Part shown: positions 1 to 5,381 of the stretch, piece by piece
Layout: each line of letters begins with the position of its first letter
How positions within the stretch are numbered: position 1 is the first letter of the stretch
From: Rickettsiales bacterium
GTDB taxonomy: Bacteria; Pseudomonadota; Alphaproteobacteria; Rickettsiales; Rickettsiaceae
Length of the DNA stretch: 5,381 nucleotides
Direction: 5' to 3'
Assembly: GCA_947453775.1 (NCBI GenBank)
Contig: CANGHM010000043.1
Location: 1 to 5,381, forward strand
Notes under the pieces: generated by a model
Seen by the model: only the letters and a program-made list of their open reading frames with translations
What the model was told of the DNA's origin: nothing
The model's database searches: none
Position numbers and translations under genes: made by a program

Positions 1-963
1 CATTCCGTTAGGGCCAATAACTCCTATTTTTTCGCCTTTTTGCACCGTGATGCTAAAATCAGATATCAGCTTGTTTTGACCATATTCAAAGCTAATATTG
101 CGTGCTTGGATGATAAATTTATTTTTTCTTGCACTTTCCAACTCGGTTTGGATTTTTTGTTTGGAGCTAAGTGCGGATTCTTTATGATTCTTGAGCTTTT
201 CTCTAAGGCTTATAAGGGCAGTGAGTCTTTTTTGATTGCGCTTGCGCCTTGCGGTCACACCGTAACTTAGCCAATGATCTTCGGTTTGTAGTTTTTTACT
301 CAGTTTTTGCAATTGACGTGTTTCTTGCTCTAATACCGTTTCTTGCCATTGTTCAAAATGCCCAAATCCTTTGTCGGATTTGCGAATAATGCCGCGATCT
401 AGCCACCATACTTTATTTGTTACATTGGTTAGAAATCGACGATCGTGACTAATGCATATTACTGTGCCAGGGTATGATTTAACCATGTCCTCAAGCCATT
501 GAATAAGTCTGATATCAAGATGATTGGTTGGTTCGTCAAGTAATAAAATTTCTGGTTTTAAAACTAAAGCTTTGGCTAAAAATACCCGGCGTAATTGCCC
601 ACCAGATAATGTTGAAAGTAAGGAGTTGCCCTCTAATTGGAGTTCAGAGAGGATTATGTCGGCTTGATATTTATTATCTTCTTGAATGTTTCCTAAAACT
701 AATTGATATATATTGTCGCTAAGATTCCACGTGGCAGATTGCTCCAAATAAGCAACGGTAGATTTTGGTGCTAAATAAGTTTCACCAGATGTTAGCGAGT
801 ATGTGCCATCTATTACTTTTAATAAGCTTGACTTTCCTGATCCATTTCTTCCAATAAGGCAAATTTTATCACCTGGGTGTAGATAGAGCTGAGCATCTTG
901 GAAAATTATTTTTTCACCAAAATATAGCTCGCCGTTGCGTATATAATAGATTGGTACGGACAT
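1..963 (-). CDS. uup: ABC-F family ATPase, Uup-like (3' part beyond the left edge)
   Basis: The first 321 residues of a soluble, duplicated ABC ATPase without membrane segments. ABC-F proteins act on ribosomes or, for Uup, are linked to DNA-repair intermediates and ribosome biogenesis; the exact role here is inferred only from family. Domain 1 shows Walker A GRNGSGKS (38-45), signature LSGGQ (119-123), Walker B ILLLDEP (139-145) followed by TNHLD, and the H-loop SHDRRF (172-177). A charged helical linker (about 205-282) carries the basic motif GVTARRKRNQ (235-244). Domain 2 begins near 283 and breaks off in its Walker A at GPNG. Only about 75 residues separate Walker A from the signature, shorter than in E. 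coli Uup as I recall it and typical of the alphaproteobacterial form. The start ATG lies 20 bases after the aatA stop with no Shine-Dalgarno visible; the gene is probably cotranscribed with aatA. The assignment to ABC-F is firm; Uup over another ABC-F subgroup is likely. Confidence 0.9.
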   Translation of the reverse strand, partial: MSVPIYYIRNGELYFGEKIIFQDAQLYLHPGDKICLIGRNGSGKSSLLKVIDGTYSLTSGETYLAPKSTVAYLEQSATWNLSDNIYQLVLGNIQEDNKYQADIILSELQLEGNSLLSTLSGGQLRRVFLAKALVLKPEILLLDEPTNHLDIRLIQWLEDMVKSYPGTVICISHDRRFLTNVTNKVWWLDRGIIRKSDKGFGHFEQWQETVLEQETRQLQKLSKKLQTEDHWLSYGVTARRKRNQKRLTALISLREKLKNHKESALSSKQKIQTELESARKNKFIIQARNISFEYGQNKLISDFSITVQKGEKIGVIGPNGM

Positions 964-983
964 AAAATTTATGGTAAAAAAAA

Positions 984-2180
984 TTAAGCCAAATTCTCAC
1001 AAACTCTGACTATTTGCTCACATCCTTGAGTGATGTTTTCCAAAGAGGTGGCAAAAGAAAGGCGAAAAAATCCATCCATACCAAATGGCCCTCCTGGCAC
1101 AACTGCAACTTTTGCTTCTTGCAATAGAAAAGAGCAAAAATCATCGGCACTAGCTATTATTTGACCATCTGGCGTTGTTTTGCCTATTAGTTTTGTACAA
1201 TCTATGAAAAGATAAAATGCCCCATCTGGCTTGGTGCATTTTAGCATGGGGCTTTGCTTTAAGATATCTAGAGCAGTATCGCGCTTAATTTGAAAATTAG
1301 AATTATTGGTTTTGATAAAATCTTGCCTGCCATTTAATGCTTCTATTGCAGCTATTTGGCTAATAGATGACGGATTAGAGGTGCTTTGCGACTGTATTAT
1401 GCCCATGCCGGCAATAATTTTTTTATCCCCTGCGCCATAGCCTATGCGCCAACCTGTCATAGCGTATCCTTTTGAAACACCATTAACTATAAAAACTCTT
1501 TCCTTTAGCTCTGGAGCCGCTTGAGCTAGTGTGATAAATTTCATATCGTCAAATACTATATGCTCATATATATCGTCGCACATAACATAGACGTGCTTGT
1601 GGCGCTCTAAAACTTTTGCCAATTGCACTAGTTCTTGCTTGGTGTAGCACATGCCAGATGGGTTATTGGGTGAGTTTAGTACTAGCCACTTAGTTTTGCT
1701 AGTAATTTTGCTCTCTAGCTCCTCTGGGGAGAGTTTTAATTGATCGTCGCACTTAGCAAAAACTGATTTTCCTGAGCATAAGCTTATCATCTCAGGGTAA
1801 GATACCCAGTATGGAATAGGCAAAATCACTTCATCTTCGGGATTCAAAGTGGCCATAAACAGATTATATATTACCTGCTTCCCTCCGCATGAAACGATAA
1901 TTTCATCTGCTTGATAATCTAAATTATTCTCTCTTTTAAACTTTTGTTGAATTGCAGCTTTAAGCTCGGGTGTTCCGTCGGCATTTGTATACTTAGTTTT
2001 GCCCTCGATTATGCCTTTAATAGCTGCTAGCTTAATGTTGTCAGGCGTGTCGAAATCGGGCTCTCCTACTCCGAAAGAAATGATTTTTTGCCCTTGTTTT
2101 TTAAGTTGATTTGATTTTGCTGCCAATAATAATGTAATCGATGGCTTTATATTTTGTAATTTGGATGATAGAATAAGCAT
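984..2180 (-). CDS. aatA: Aspartate aminotransferase, class Ib (possible aspartate/prephenate aminotransferase)
   Basis: A complete 398-residue, fold-type I, PLP-dependent aminotransferase that moves the amino group between aspartate/glutamate and their oxo-acids in the cytoplasm. Visible landmarks: GEPDFDTPDN (39-48); YW (124-125) for cofactor stacking; NSPNNPSG (169-176) with the PLP-contacting Asn173; Asp202 and Tyr205 in CDDIYE; the Schiff-base lysine Lys237 in VNGVSKGYAMTGWRIGYG; and Arg373 in FRLSFA, which binds the substrate alpha-carboxylate. Lys101 in GGKQ matches the side-chain-carboxylate lysine of class Ib enzymes, some of which also transaminate prephenate. Length is normal for the family, and the sequence closely resembles rickettsial AatA throughout. 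The ATG at 2180 gives the expected N-terminus (KPSITLLL at 12-19); a weak AAGA lies about 5 bases upstream. It heads a minus-strand pair with uup and diverges from the methyltransferase-like gene. The family is certain; substrate range is inferred. Confidence 0.95.
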   Translation of the reverse strand: MLILSSKLQNIKPSITLLLAAKSNQLKKQGQKIISFGVGEPDFDTPDNIKLAAIKGIIEGKTKYTNADGTPELKAAIQQKFKRENNLDYQADEIIVSCGGKQVIYNLFMATLNPEDEVILPIPYWVSYPEMISLCSGKSVFAKCDDQLKLSPEELESKITSKTKWLVLNSPNNPSGMCYTKQELVQLAKVLERHKHVYVMCDDIYEHIVFDDMKFITLAQAAPELKERVFIVNGVSKGYAMTGWRIGYGAGDKKIIAGMGIIQSQSTSNPSSISQIAAIEALNGRQDFIKTNNSNFQIKRDTALDILKQSPMLKCTKPDGAFYLFIDCTKLIGKTTPDGQIIASADDFCSFLLQEAKVAVVPGGPFGMDGFFRLSFATSLENITQGCEQIVRVCENLA

Positions 2181-2251
2181 GCAATCTTAGATATGTAAAT
2201 ATTGTTAATTAAAAACCTTTGCGCTCAAAACGAGCTGTATATAATTTTATT
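2181..2251. promoter_or_regulatory. Divergent intergenic region between aatA and the methyltransferase-like gene
   Basis: This 71-base AT-rich spacer must hold the promoters for both directions unless transcription starts elsewhere. Facing right there is a perfect TATAAT (listed separately). Facing left, TTGAGC (2223-2228, read on the minus strand) could be a -35 element, with only a weak -10 match (CAATAT or ACAATA near 2199-2205) at 17-18 bases spacing. The two candidate promoters would overlap, so expression of the two directions could interfere. No clear operator is visible; GCTC-5 bases-GAGC at 2223-2235 is too short to interpret. This is inference from motif matching in AT-rich DNA. Confidence 0.4.
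2240..2245 (+). promoter_or_regulatory. Candidate -10 box (TATAAT) for the plus-strand cluster
   Basis: A perfect sigma-70 -10 hexamer ends 6 bases before the ATG at 2252. The best -35 candidates are poor (TTTGCG at 2218-2223 with 16 bases spacing, or TTGCGC at 2219-2224 with 15). If real, transcription would start at about the A of the start codon and give a leaderless mRNA. TATAAT can occur by chance in such AT-rich DNA, so confidence is limited. Confidence 0.35.
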
Positions 2252-3280
2252 ATGATCGATCTATTGGTAAATATCAAAAACTTTTTTCTTACTATTTGCG
2301 CAGCTATATTCCAAGCAATCAAATATTGTATTTACACAATTTTCAAACTCCCCCAAAAAGCTAAGATATTAGCGACCAAACTATCTAATCTCACAGATGT
2401 AAATATTGAGCTTGCAGAGTTTCATTTGCAAAACAACAATATATTTGATGCTATAATACGCTTAAAAATCATTAGAAAATTCAGCGCTCTGGGTAATGCT
2501 AATAATAATTCTTTTGCCTATAAAAGAGCAAGCTATCTATTGGCATGGTGCTATATTTTGAGGTGCGATATATCTAGCGCAAAAACTTGTCTTGAGCAGT
2601 GCCGCGATCTTTTGTGCGCTAATGAATTAAGACAATATTTGCTTTGCGATGATCCTGAAATTATACCGCGCAATATTTTATTAGAATATAAAAAACTTGC
2701 CCCTTCAAGCTATCTTAGTAAATTTACCTTCCCGGGTTTAGATTTATGCGACCAGGTTACTAAAACATTGCTTAAGCATTTGCAAAATATGCCAGAAGAT
2801 CTTCAAATACTTGATCTTGGCGGGGTGAAGGATTTTTTAGCTCAAAGTATTGTCAAACACATTGCCCATAATTATAGTATTAGCGTAGTTGAAGATGATT
2901 CTGCTATGCGTGATATTTTGCAAAATTCTAACCTATATACCAACATTTACAATCAATCTATTGAGGATTTTTTACCAGCTCACTTGCACCGCTATGACGG
3001 GATAATAAGTATTTGTTCTTTAGCTTTTTGTTGCATGTTGCATAAATATTTTGACTTGATTAAAATATGCTTAAAGCAGCACGGTTACTTTTTATTAGTT
3101 ATGCCCGGAGCGGAAAAAACAAAAATAAGTAGCAATAGATGTGAATTTTTATATAATCGTATAGACATTGAAAAGTCTTTGCATGATACTGGGTTTAAAA
3201 TTCTAGATAATTTGCGCTTAAAAGGCAAAGATAATGATTTTTATCATCTTTGGGTTTGCAAAATAGATCAAAGGGTATAA
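2252..3280 (+). CDS. Putative TPR-repeat methyltransferase-like protein with degenerate SAM site
   Basis: A 342-residue protein I do not recognise as a named gene. Residues 11-31 are hydrophobic and could anchor it in the inner membrane or form an amphipathic helix; no cleavage site is evident. Residues about 51-78 and 91-120 look like two TPR-type helix pairs (Ala/Leu pattern, LLAWCYILRCDISSAKTCLE). From about 160 on it resembles class I methyltransferases of the 'predicted TPR methyltransferase' group: ILDLGG (186-191) in motif I position, VVED (212-215) at motif II, RYDGIISICSL (247-257) at motif IV, LKQHGYFLLVMPG (274-286) at motif V, and HDTGFKILDN (311-320). Motif I lacks the usual GxGxG, so SAM binding is doubtful. 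There are 15 cysteines, six within 100-132. An in-frame TTG at 2219 would add 11 residues, but ATG at 2252 starts the hydrophobic segment better. Nearest neighbour downstream is mlaA, 36 bases away. Substrate unknown. Confidence 0.72.
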   Translation: MIDLLVNIKNFFLTICAAIFQAIKYCIYTIFKLPQKAKILATKLSNLTDVNIELAEFHLQNNNIFDAIIRLKIIRKFSALGNANNNSFAYKRASYLLAWCYILRCDISSAKTCLEQCRDLLCANELRQYLLCDDPEIIPRNILLEYKKLAPSSYLSKFTFPGLDLCDQVTKTLLKHLQNMPEDLQILDLGGVKDFLAQSIVKHIAHNYSISVVEDDSAMRDILQNSNLYTNIYNQSIEDFLPAHLHRYDGIISICSLAFCCMLHKYFDLIKICLKQHGYFLLVMPGAEKTKISSNRCEFLYNRIDIEKSLHDTGFKILDNLRLKGKDNDFYHLWVCKIDQRV

Positions 3281-3316
3281 AGAATTTACCTTGATAATTA
3301 GTTTTATTTTGTTTTT

Positions 3317-4057
3317 ATGAGATTTTTAACGATATATTTTTTACTTTGTTTGACTAGCGTATCTTTTGCCTCTAATTTTGAAAATGTGAATCTGGATGAG
3401 AAAAATTCCCATTACGTTTATATTGACTGCGATAATATCGCTGACCCCCTTGAGTCTATAAACCGCAAAGTTTTTATTTTTAATTCGGTTTTGGATTATT
3501 TTTTACTAAGACCTATTGCTAAAGTTTATTCTACTGCTCCGCGAAAAGCTAAAATTCATGTGCAAAATTTTGTGAGTAATATTGCCACTCCTTTAACTTT
3601 TGTTAATAACCTTATGCAATTGAATTTTTCAGAAGCAATGAAAAGTTTTTGGAAATTCGCAATTAACTCAACGATAGGTATATTTGGCATTTATGACCTT
3701 ACGACTGCGCGGGGGTTAGATGTTGTGCATCAAACTTTTGGCAATACTTTAGCTTATTATGGCGCAAGGCCAGGTATCTATATTGTGCTGCCTATACTTG
3801 GTTCAACTAATTTGCGCGATATGTTTGATGTTATTACCCTAAACAACTTGCTTAATCCGCTCAATTTACACGTATCTGGTTATATCAAATATGGCATAAC
3901 AGCTGTGTCTATAGTGCATAAGCGCGCCGCTTTTTTGCCAGTAACCGACAGTGTTGGCAGAACAGCACTTGACCCATATGTTATGATGAGAAGTATGATT
4001 CATCAAAGAAGACATGGTCTTTTGGTCTATCCAAGTTGGTATAAATGTAAGCAATAA
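3317..4057 (+). CDS. mlaA: MlaA (VacJ) family outer-membrane phospholipid-trafficking protein, no obvious lipobox
   Basis: A 246-residue MlaA/VacJ homologue. In E. coli MlaA sits with porins in the outer membrane, removes mislocalised phospholipids from the outer leaflet and hands them to MlaC. Family marks are clear: ADPLESINR (42-50), FNSVLD (55-60), RPIAKVYSTAPRKAK (65-79), NFVSNIATPLTFVNNLMQ (84-101), INSTIGIFGIYDLTT (116-130), FGNTLAYYGARPGIYIVLPILG (141-162, conserved Gly/Pro), and a family-typical C-terminus LDPYVMMRSMIHQRR (218-232). The signal peptide (1-18) ends in VSFA-S, a signal peptidase I style site. Cys11 lies inside the hydrophobic stretch in FLLC, a poor lipobox, and no Cys follows the cleavage site, so this may not be a lipoprotein as in E. 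coli. The start has only T-rich sequence upstream and no Shine-Dalgarno. mlaC follows after 16 bases, so the pair is almost surely one transcript. Confidence 0.93.
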   Translation: MRFLTIYFLLCLTSVSFASNFENVNLDEKNSHYVYIDCDNIADPLESINRKVFIFNSVLDYFLLRPIAKVYSTAPRKAKIHVQNFVSNIATPLTFVNNLMQLNFSEAMKSFWKFAINSTIGIFGIYDLTTARGLDVVHQTFGNTLAYYGARPGIYIVLPILGSTNLRDMFDVITLNNLLNPLNLHVSGYIKYGITAVSIVHKRAAFLPVTDSVGRTALDPYVMMRSMIHQRRHGLLVYPSWYKCKQ

Positions 4058-4073
4058 ATTAAATAACGTTATT

Positions 4074-4670
4074 ATGAAAAAACTTTTAGCCTTTGTGTTG
4101 TTGATATTCTTTGTTCAGACAGCTAGTTCCGCTAGTCGAGTGGTGAATTTTACAAAAGAAGAGTATGTGCGCCAGTTAATAGATAGCACTCTTTCCATTC
4201 TTAATGATCAGTCTCTTGATCGTCAAAAAAAACATAATGCTCTGCTAGTTCTATTGCAAGAGAACTTAGATGTTAACACTATGGCCAAAAAGGTTTTAGG
4301 TAGAACTGCGGTAAATACTGGTGAATTTCAGATCTTTGTCTCTTTGTATCGTGAATATTTACTTACTACATATGCCTTTTTAGTTAGTGATTATAGTCAA
4401 CAAAGCGTAAGAGTTTTGCCTCAAAGGGCTGGTGCTAATGACAAATCTTTAGTAAGGACTATTATATCAAATAATCAAGGGCAGGATATTAGTGTCAATT
4501 ATATAATAAATACTGTAGGAGATAGATATAAAATCTCAGATATTGAGACTGAAAATATTAGCTTTATTAGCACACAGCAAAATGAATTTTCTGGAATTTT
4601 AGCTAGTGGCAATCTATCATCGTTGATGGAGATGATGAGTAAAAAAGTACAACAATCCTTAGATAAATAA
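4074..4670 (+). CDS. mlaC: MlaC (Ttg2D-like) periplasmic phospholipid carrier
   Basis: A 198-residue exported protein of the MlaC/Ttg2D 'toluene tolerance' family, which ferries phospholipid between MlaA at the outer membrane and MlaFEDB at the inner membrane. The signal peptide is clear: MKK, hydrophobic core 4-14, and a signal peptidase I site near TASSA-S (20/21). The mature part shows family patterns: NLDVNTMAKKVLGRTA (64-79, the conserved 'LG' segment), FVSLYREYLLTTYA (88-101), VRVLPQ (112-117), VNYIINTVGDRYKISDIETE (141-160), and a C-terminal helix (about 180-196). ATG at 4074 is chosen because the 20-codon in-frame extension upstream overlaps mlaA and lacks signal-peptide character. 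No Shine-Dalgarno is seen, and an 8-base A run (4225-4232) occurs inside the gene. Pairing with mlaA strongly supports the role; the MlaFEDB genes must lie elsewhere if the pathway is complete. Confidence 0.92.
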   Translation: MKKLLAFVLLIFFVQTASSASRVVNFTKEEYVRQLIDSTLSILNDQSLDRQKKHNALLVLLQENLDVNTMAKKVLGRTAVNTGEFQIFVSLYREYLLTTYAFLVSDYSQQSVRVLPQRAGANDKSLVRTIISNNQGQDISVNYIINTVGDRYKISDIETENISFISTQQNEFSGILASGNLSSLMEMMSKKVQQSLDK

Positions 4671-4687
4671 ATCAGCACAAAATTTGT

Positions 4688-5242
4688 ATGCAAGCAATAT
4701 TTACCCAAGAATTTCCATCTCTTGATTTAGACAAAGATTTTATTCTTGATAATATTAAGCCGGATTTAGACTACGATCAGTATTTTTTATACATGAATTC
4801 CGCCTATGTGCGTCCATTTATCTCTGAAGGTAATTTTCCTGCATCATTAACTAAGGCAAAAGATGATCTGCAATATTGGGCTAGTCTTTTTTATTTGAGA
4901 CGCAGCGTGTATTGGGCCGTGCGAGAAAAAGAAAGTCAAAACTTGGTTGGCACTGTGGGGTTTAATAATATTTCTTTTATACATGCTAAAGGGGAGATTA
5001 GCTACGATTTATCTTATGATTATTGGGGCAGGGGTATTATGAATAAAGCAATCAAGGCAATTACGGCTTTTGGTCAGAATCAAATGCACCTTGCTAGAAT
5101 TCAAGCATATACCGCAAAAAATAATAAACGATCCATGAAGCTACTTGAGAGATGCGGCTTTAAGGCTGAGGGAATTTTGCGAAAATTTGAAGTTATGGGC
5201 GGCCATTCTCTTGATTATGTGATGTATTCTATAGTAAAATAA
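4688..5242 (+). CDS. GNAT family N-acetyltransferase, RimJ/RimL type
   Basis: A complete 184-residue cytoplasmic GNAT acetyltransferase of the RimJ/RimL-like group (Acetyltransf_3 type). It transfers acetyl from acetyl-CoA to an amino group; the acceptor cannot be read from the sequence (candidates are protein N-termini, small molecules or peptides). Visible motifs: VYWAVREKESQNLVGTVGFNN across strands 2-3 (74-94); EISYDLSYDYWGRGIMNKAI (103-122), containing the RxxGxG/A-like acetyl-CoA loop at WGRGIM; and NNKRSMKLLERCGFKAEG (145-162) with LR after it, the motif B block typical of RimJ/RimL proteins. Length is normal for the family and no signal peptide is present. It starts 17 bases after mlaC with no visible Shine-Dalgarno, so it is probably cotranscribed with mla genes, although a functional link to phospholipid transport is not implied. 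The family is firm; a specific symbol such as rimJ would be over-reading. Confidence 0.9.
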   Translation: MQAIFTQEFPSLDLDKDFILDNIKPDLDYDQYFLYMNSAYVRPFISEGNFPASLTKAKDDLQYWASLFYLRRSVYWAVREKESQNLVGTVGFNNISFIHAKGEISYDLSYDYWGRGIMNKAIKAITAFGQNQMHLARIQAYTAKNNKRSMKLLERCGFKAEGILRKFEVMGGHSLDYVMYSIVK

Positions 5243-5261
5243 ATAAATATTTAATTTATTT
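5241..5261 (+). repeat. AT-only inverted repeat between the GNAT gene and nagZ
   Basis: Perfect 8-base arms AAATAAAT (5241-5248) and ATTTATTT (5254-5261) flank a 5-base loop and overlap the GNAT stop codon by two bases. The stem has no G or C and no U-tract follows on the plus strand, so it is a weak hairpin and unlikely to be a strong intrinsic terminator. It may be a chance product of the AT-rich base composition. Confidence 0.3.
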
Positions 5262-5265
5262 AAGG
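5262..5265 (+). promoter_or_regulatory. Possible Shine-Dalgarno (AAGG) of nagZ
   Basis: AAGG lies 10 bases before the ATG at 5276. It is the best purine-rich candidate of the window; the other starts have weaker or no match. In-frame stops at 5261-5263 and 5267-5269 leave only TTG (5270) or ATG (5276) as starts, and ATG is the better choice. Confidence 0.35.
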
Positions 5266-5275
5266 TTGATTGATT

Positions 5276-5381
5276 ATGATAAAATTTATACTTGGAATAC
5301 AGGGATATATATTAAGCGATGATGAGAAAGCAATTTTTACGCAAATGCGCCCTTTAGGTTTTATTCTATTTACTAGAAATA
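5276..5381 (+). CDS. nagZ: Beta-N-acetylhexosaminidase NagZ, N-terminal fragment (continues past the right edge)
   Basis: Only the first 35 codons are present. They read as the N-terminus of glycoside hydrolase family 3 NagZ: an ILGIQG start strand (5-10), a short acidic helix LSDDEKAIF (13-21), then RPLGFILFTRN (25-35), which matches the conserved 'P-GFILF-RN' segment forming the first strand of the TIM barrel. NagZ removes N-acetylglucosamine from anhydro-muropeptides in cytoplasmic peptidoglycan recycling, and the absence of a signal peptide fits that location. The catalytic region lies outside the window and cannot be checked. The gene follows the acetyltransferase after 33 bases in the same direction and may be part of the same transcript. 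Confidence 0.8.
   Translation, partial: MIKFILGIQGYILSDDEKAIFTQMRPLGFILFTRN

Noticed and set aside
40..722. Plus-strand open frames opposite uup (40-270 and 528-722)
   Set aside because: They are antisense to clear ABC-F motifs and have no family resemblance.
2223..2235. GCTC-AAAAC-GAGC inverted repeat in the divergent region
   Set aside because: Four-base arms are too short to call an operator or terminator.
2219..2251. TTG start that would extend the methyltransferase-like protein by 11 residues
   Set aside because: It has no Shine-Dalgarno, overlaps the candidate promoter, and adds residues without a family match; ATG at 2252 directly begins the hydrophobic segment.
3276..3281. TATAAA resembling a -10 box just before mlaA
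   Set aside because: It overlaps the stop codon of the preceding gene and has no acceptable -35 at 16-18 bases; in AT-rich DNA such hexamers are frequent.
4014..4073. Upstream in-frame extension of mlaC starting inside mlaA
   Set aside because: It would bury the signal peptide behind 20 extra residues; the MKK start at 4074 is a standard exported N-terminus.
3866..4708. Minus-strand open frames opposite mlaA and mlaC (3866-4054 and 4499-4708)
   Set aside because: They are short shadows of well-recognised genes on the other strand, with no protein motif.
1..5381. Mobile element, CRISPR array, toxin-antitoxin or defence system
   Set aside because: No transposase, integrase, direct-repeat array or toxin-like gene pair is visible; all genes but one belong to common housekeeping or envelope families.

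Overview
This 5.4 kb window is AT-rich and tightly packed. It looks like a piece of chromosome from an alphaproteobacterium, most likely a Rickettsiales-like or other host-associated lineage. That placement is inferred from recalled family resemblance, with no search run. The aminotransferase resembles rickettsial AatA along its whole length. The ABC-F protein has the short first ATPase domain and the 'GVTARRKRNQ' linker motif I associate with alphaproteobacterial Uup proteins. The mlaA-mlaC pairing is also common in alphaproteobacteria. Nothing suggests a phage, plasmid, transposon, CRISPR array or RNA gene, and no gene-free stretch reaches 300 bases.

Layout: the left 40% is on the minus strand and reads aatA (aspartate/prephenate-type aminotransferase), a 20-base gap, then uup (ABC-F ATPase), which runs off the left edge just inside its second Walker A motif. 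A 71-base divergent intergenic region follows, with a perfect TATAAT facing right. The rest is on the plus strand: a putative TPR-methyltransferase-like protein with a degenerate SAM site, mlaA, mlaC, a RimJ/RimL-type GNAT acetyltransferase, and the first 35 codons of nagZ, which leaves through the right edge. Gaps on the plus strand are 36, 16, 17 and 33 bases, so all five genes could share one transcript.

How the genes work together: MlaA and MlaC are the outer-membrane and periplasmic parts of the Mla phospholipid-trafficking pathway. The inner-membrane transporter MlaFEDB is not in the window. NagZ acts in cytoplasmic peptidoglycan recycling, so the plus-strand cluster leans towards envelope maintenance. 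The TPR-methyltransferase-like protein, with a hydrophobic N-terminus and an unusual number of cysteines, is the least understood gene and the best candidate for something undescribed. The MlaA homologue lacks a recognisable lipobox, which is worth checking. Most genes lack a clear Shine-Dalgarno sequence. I did not find convincing evidence of a complete novel multi-gene system.
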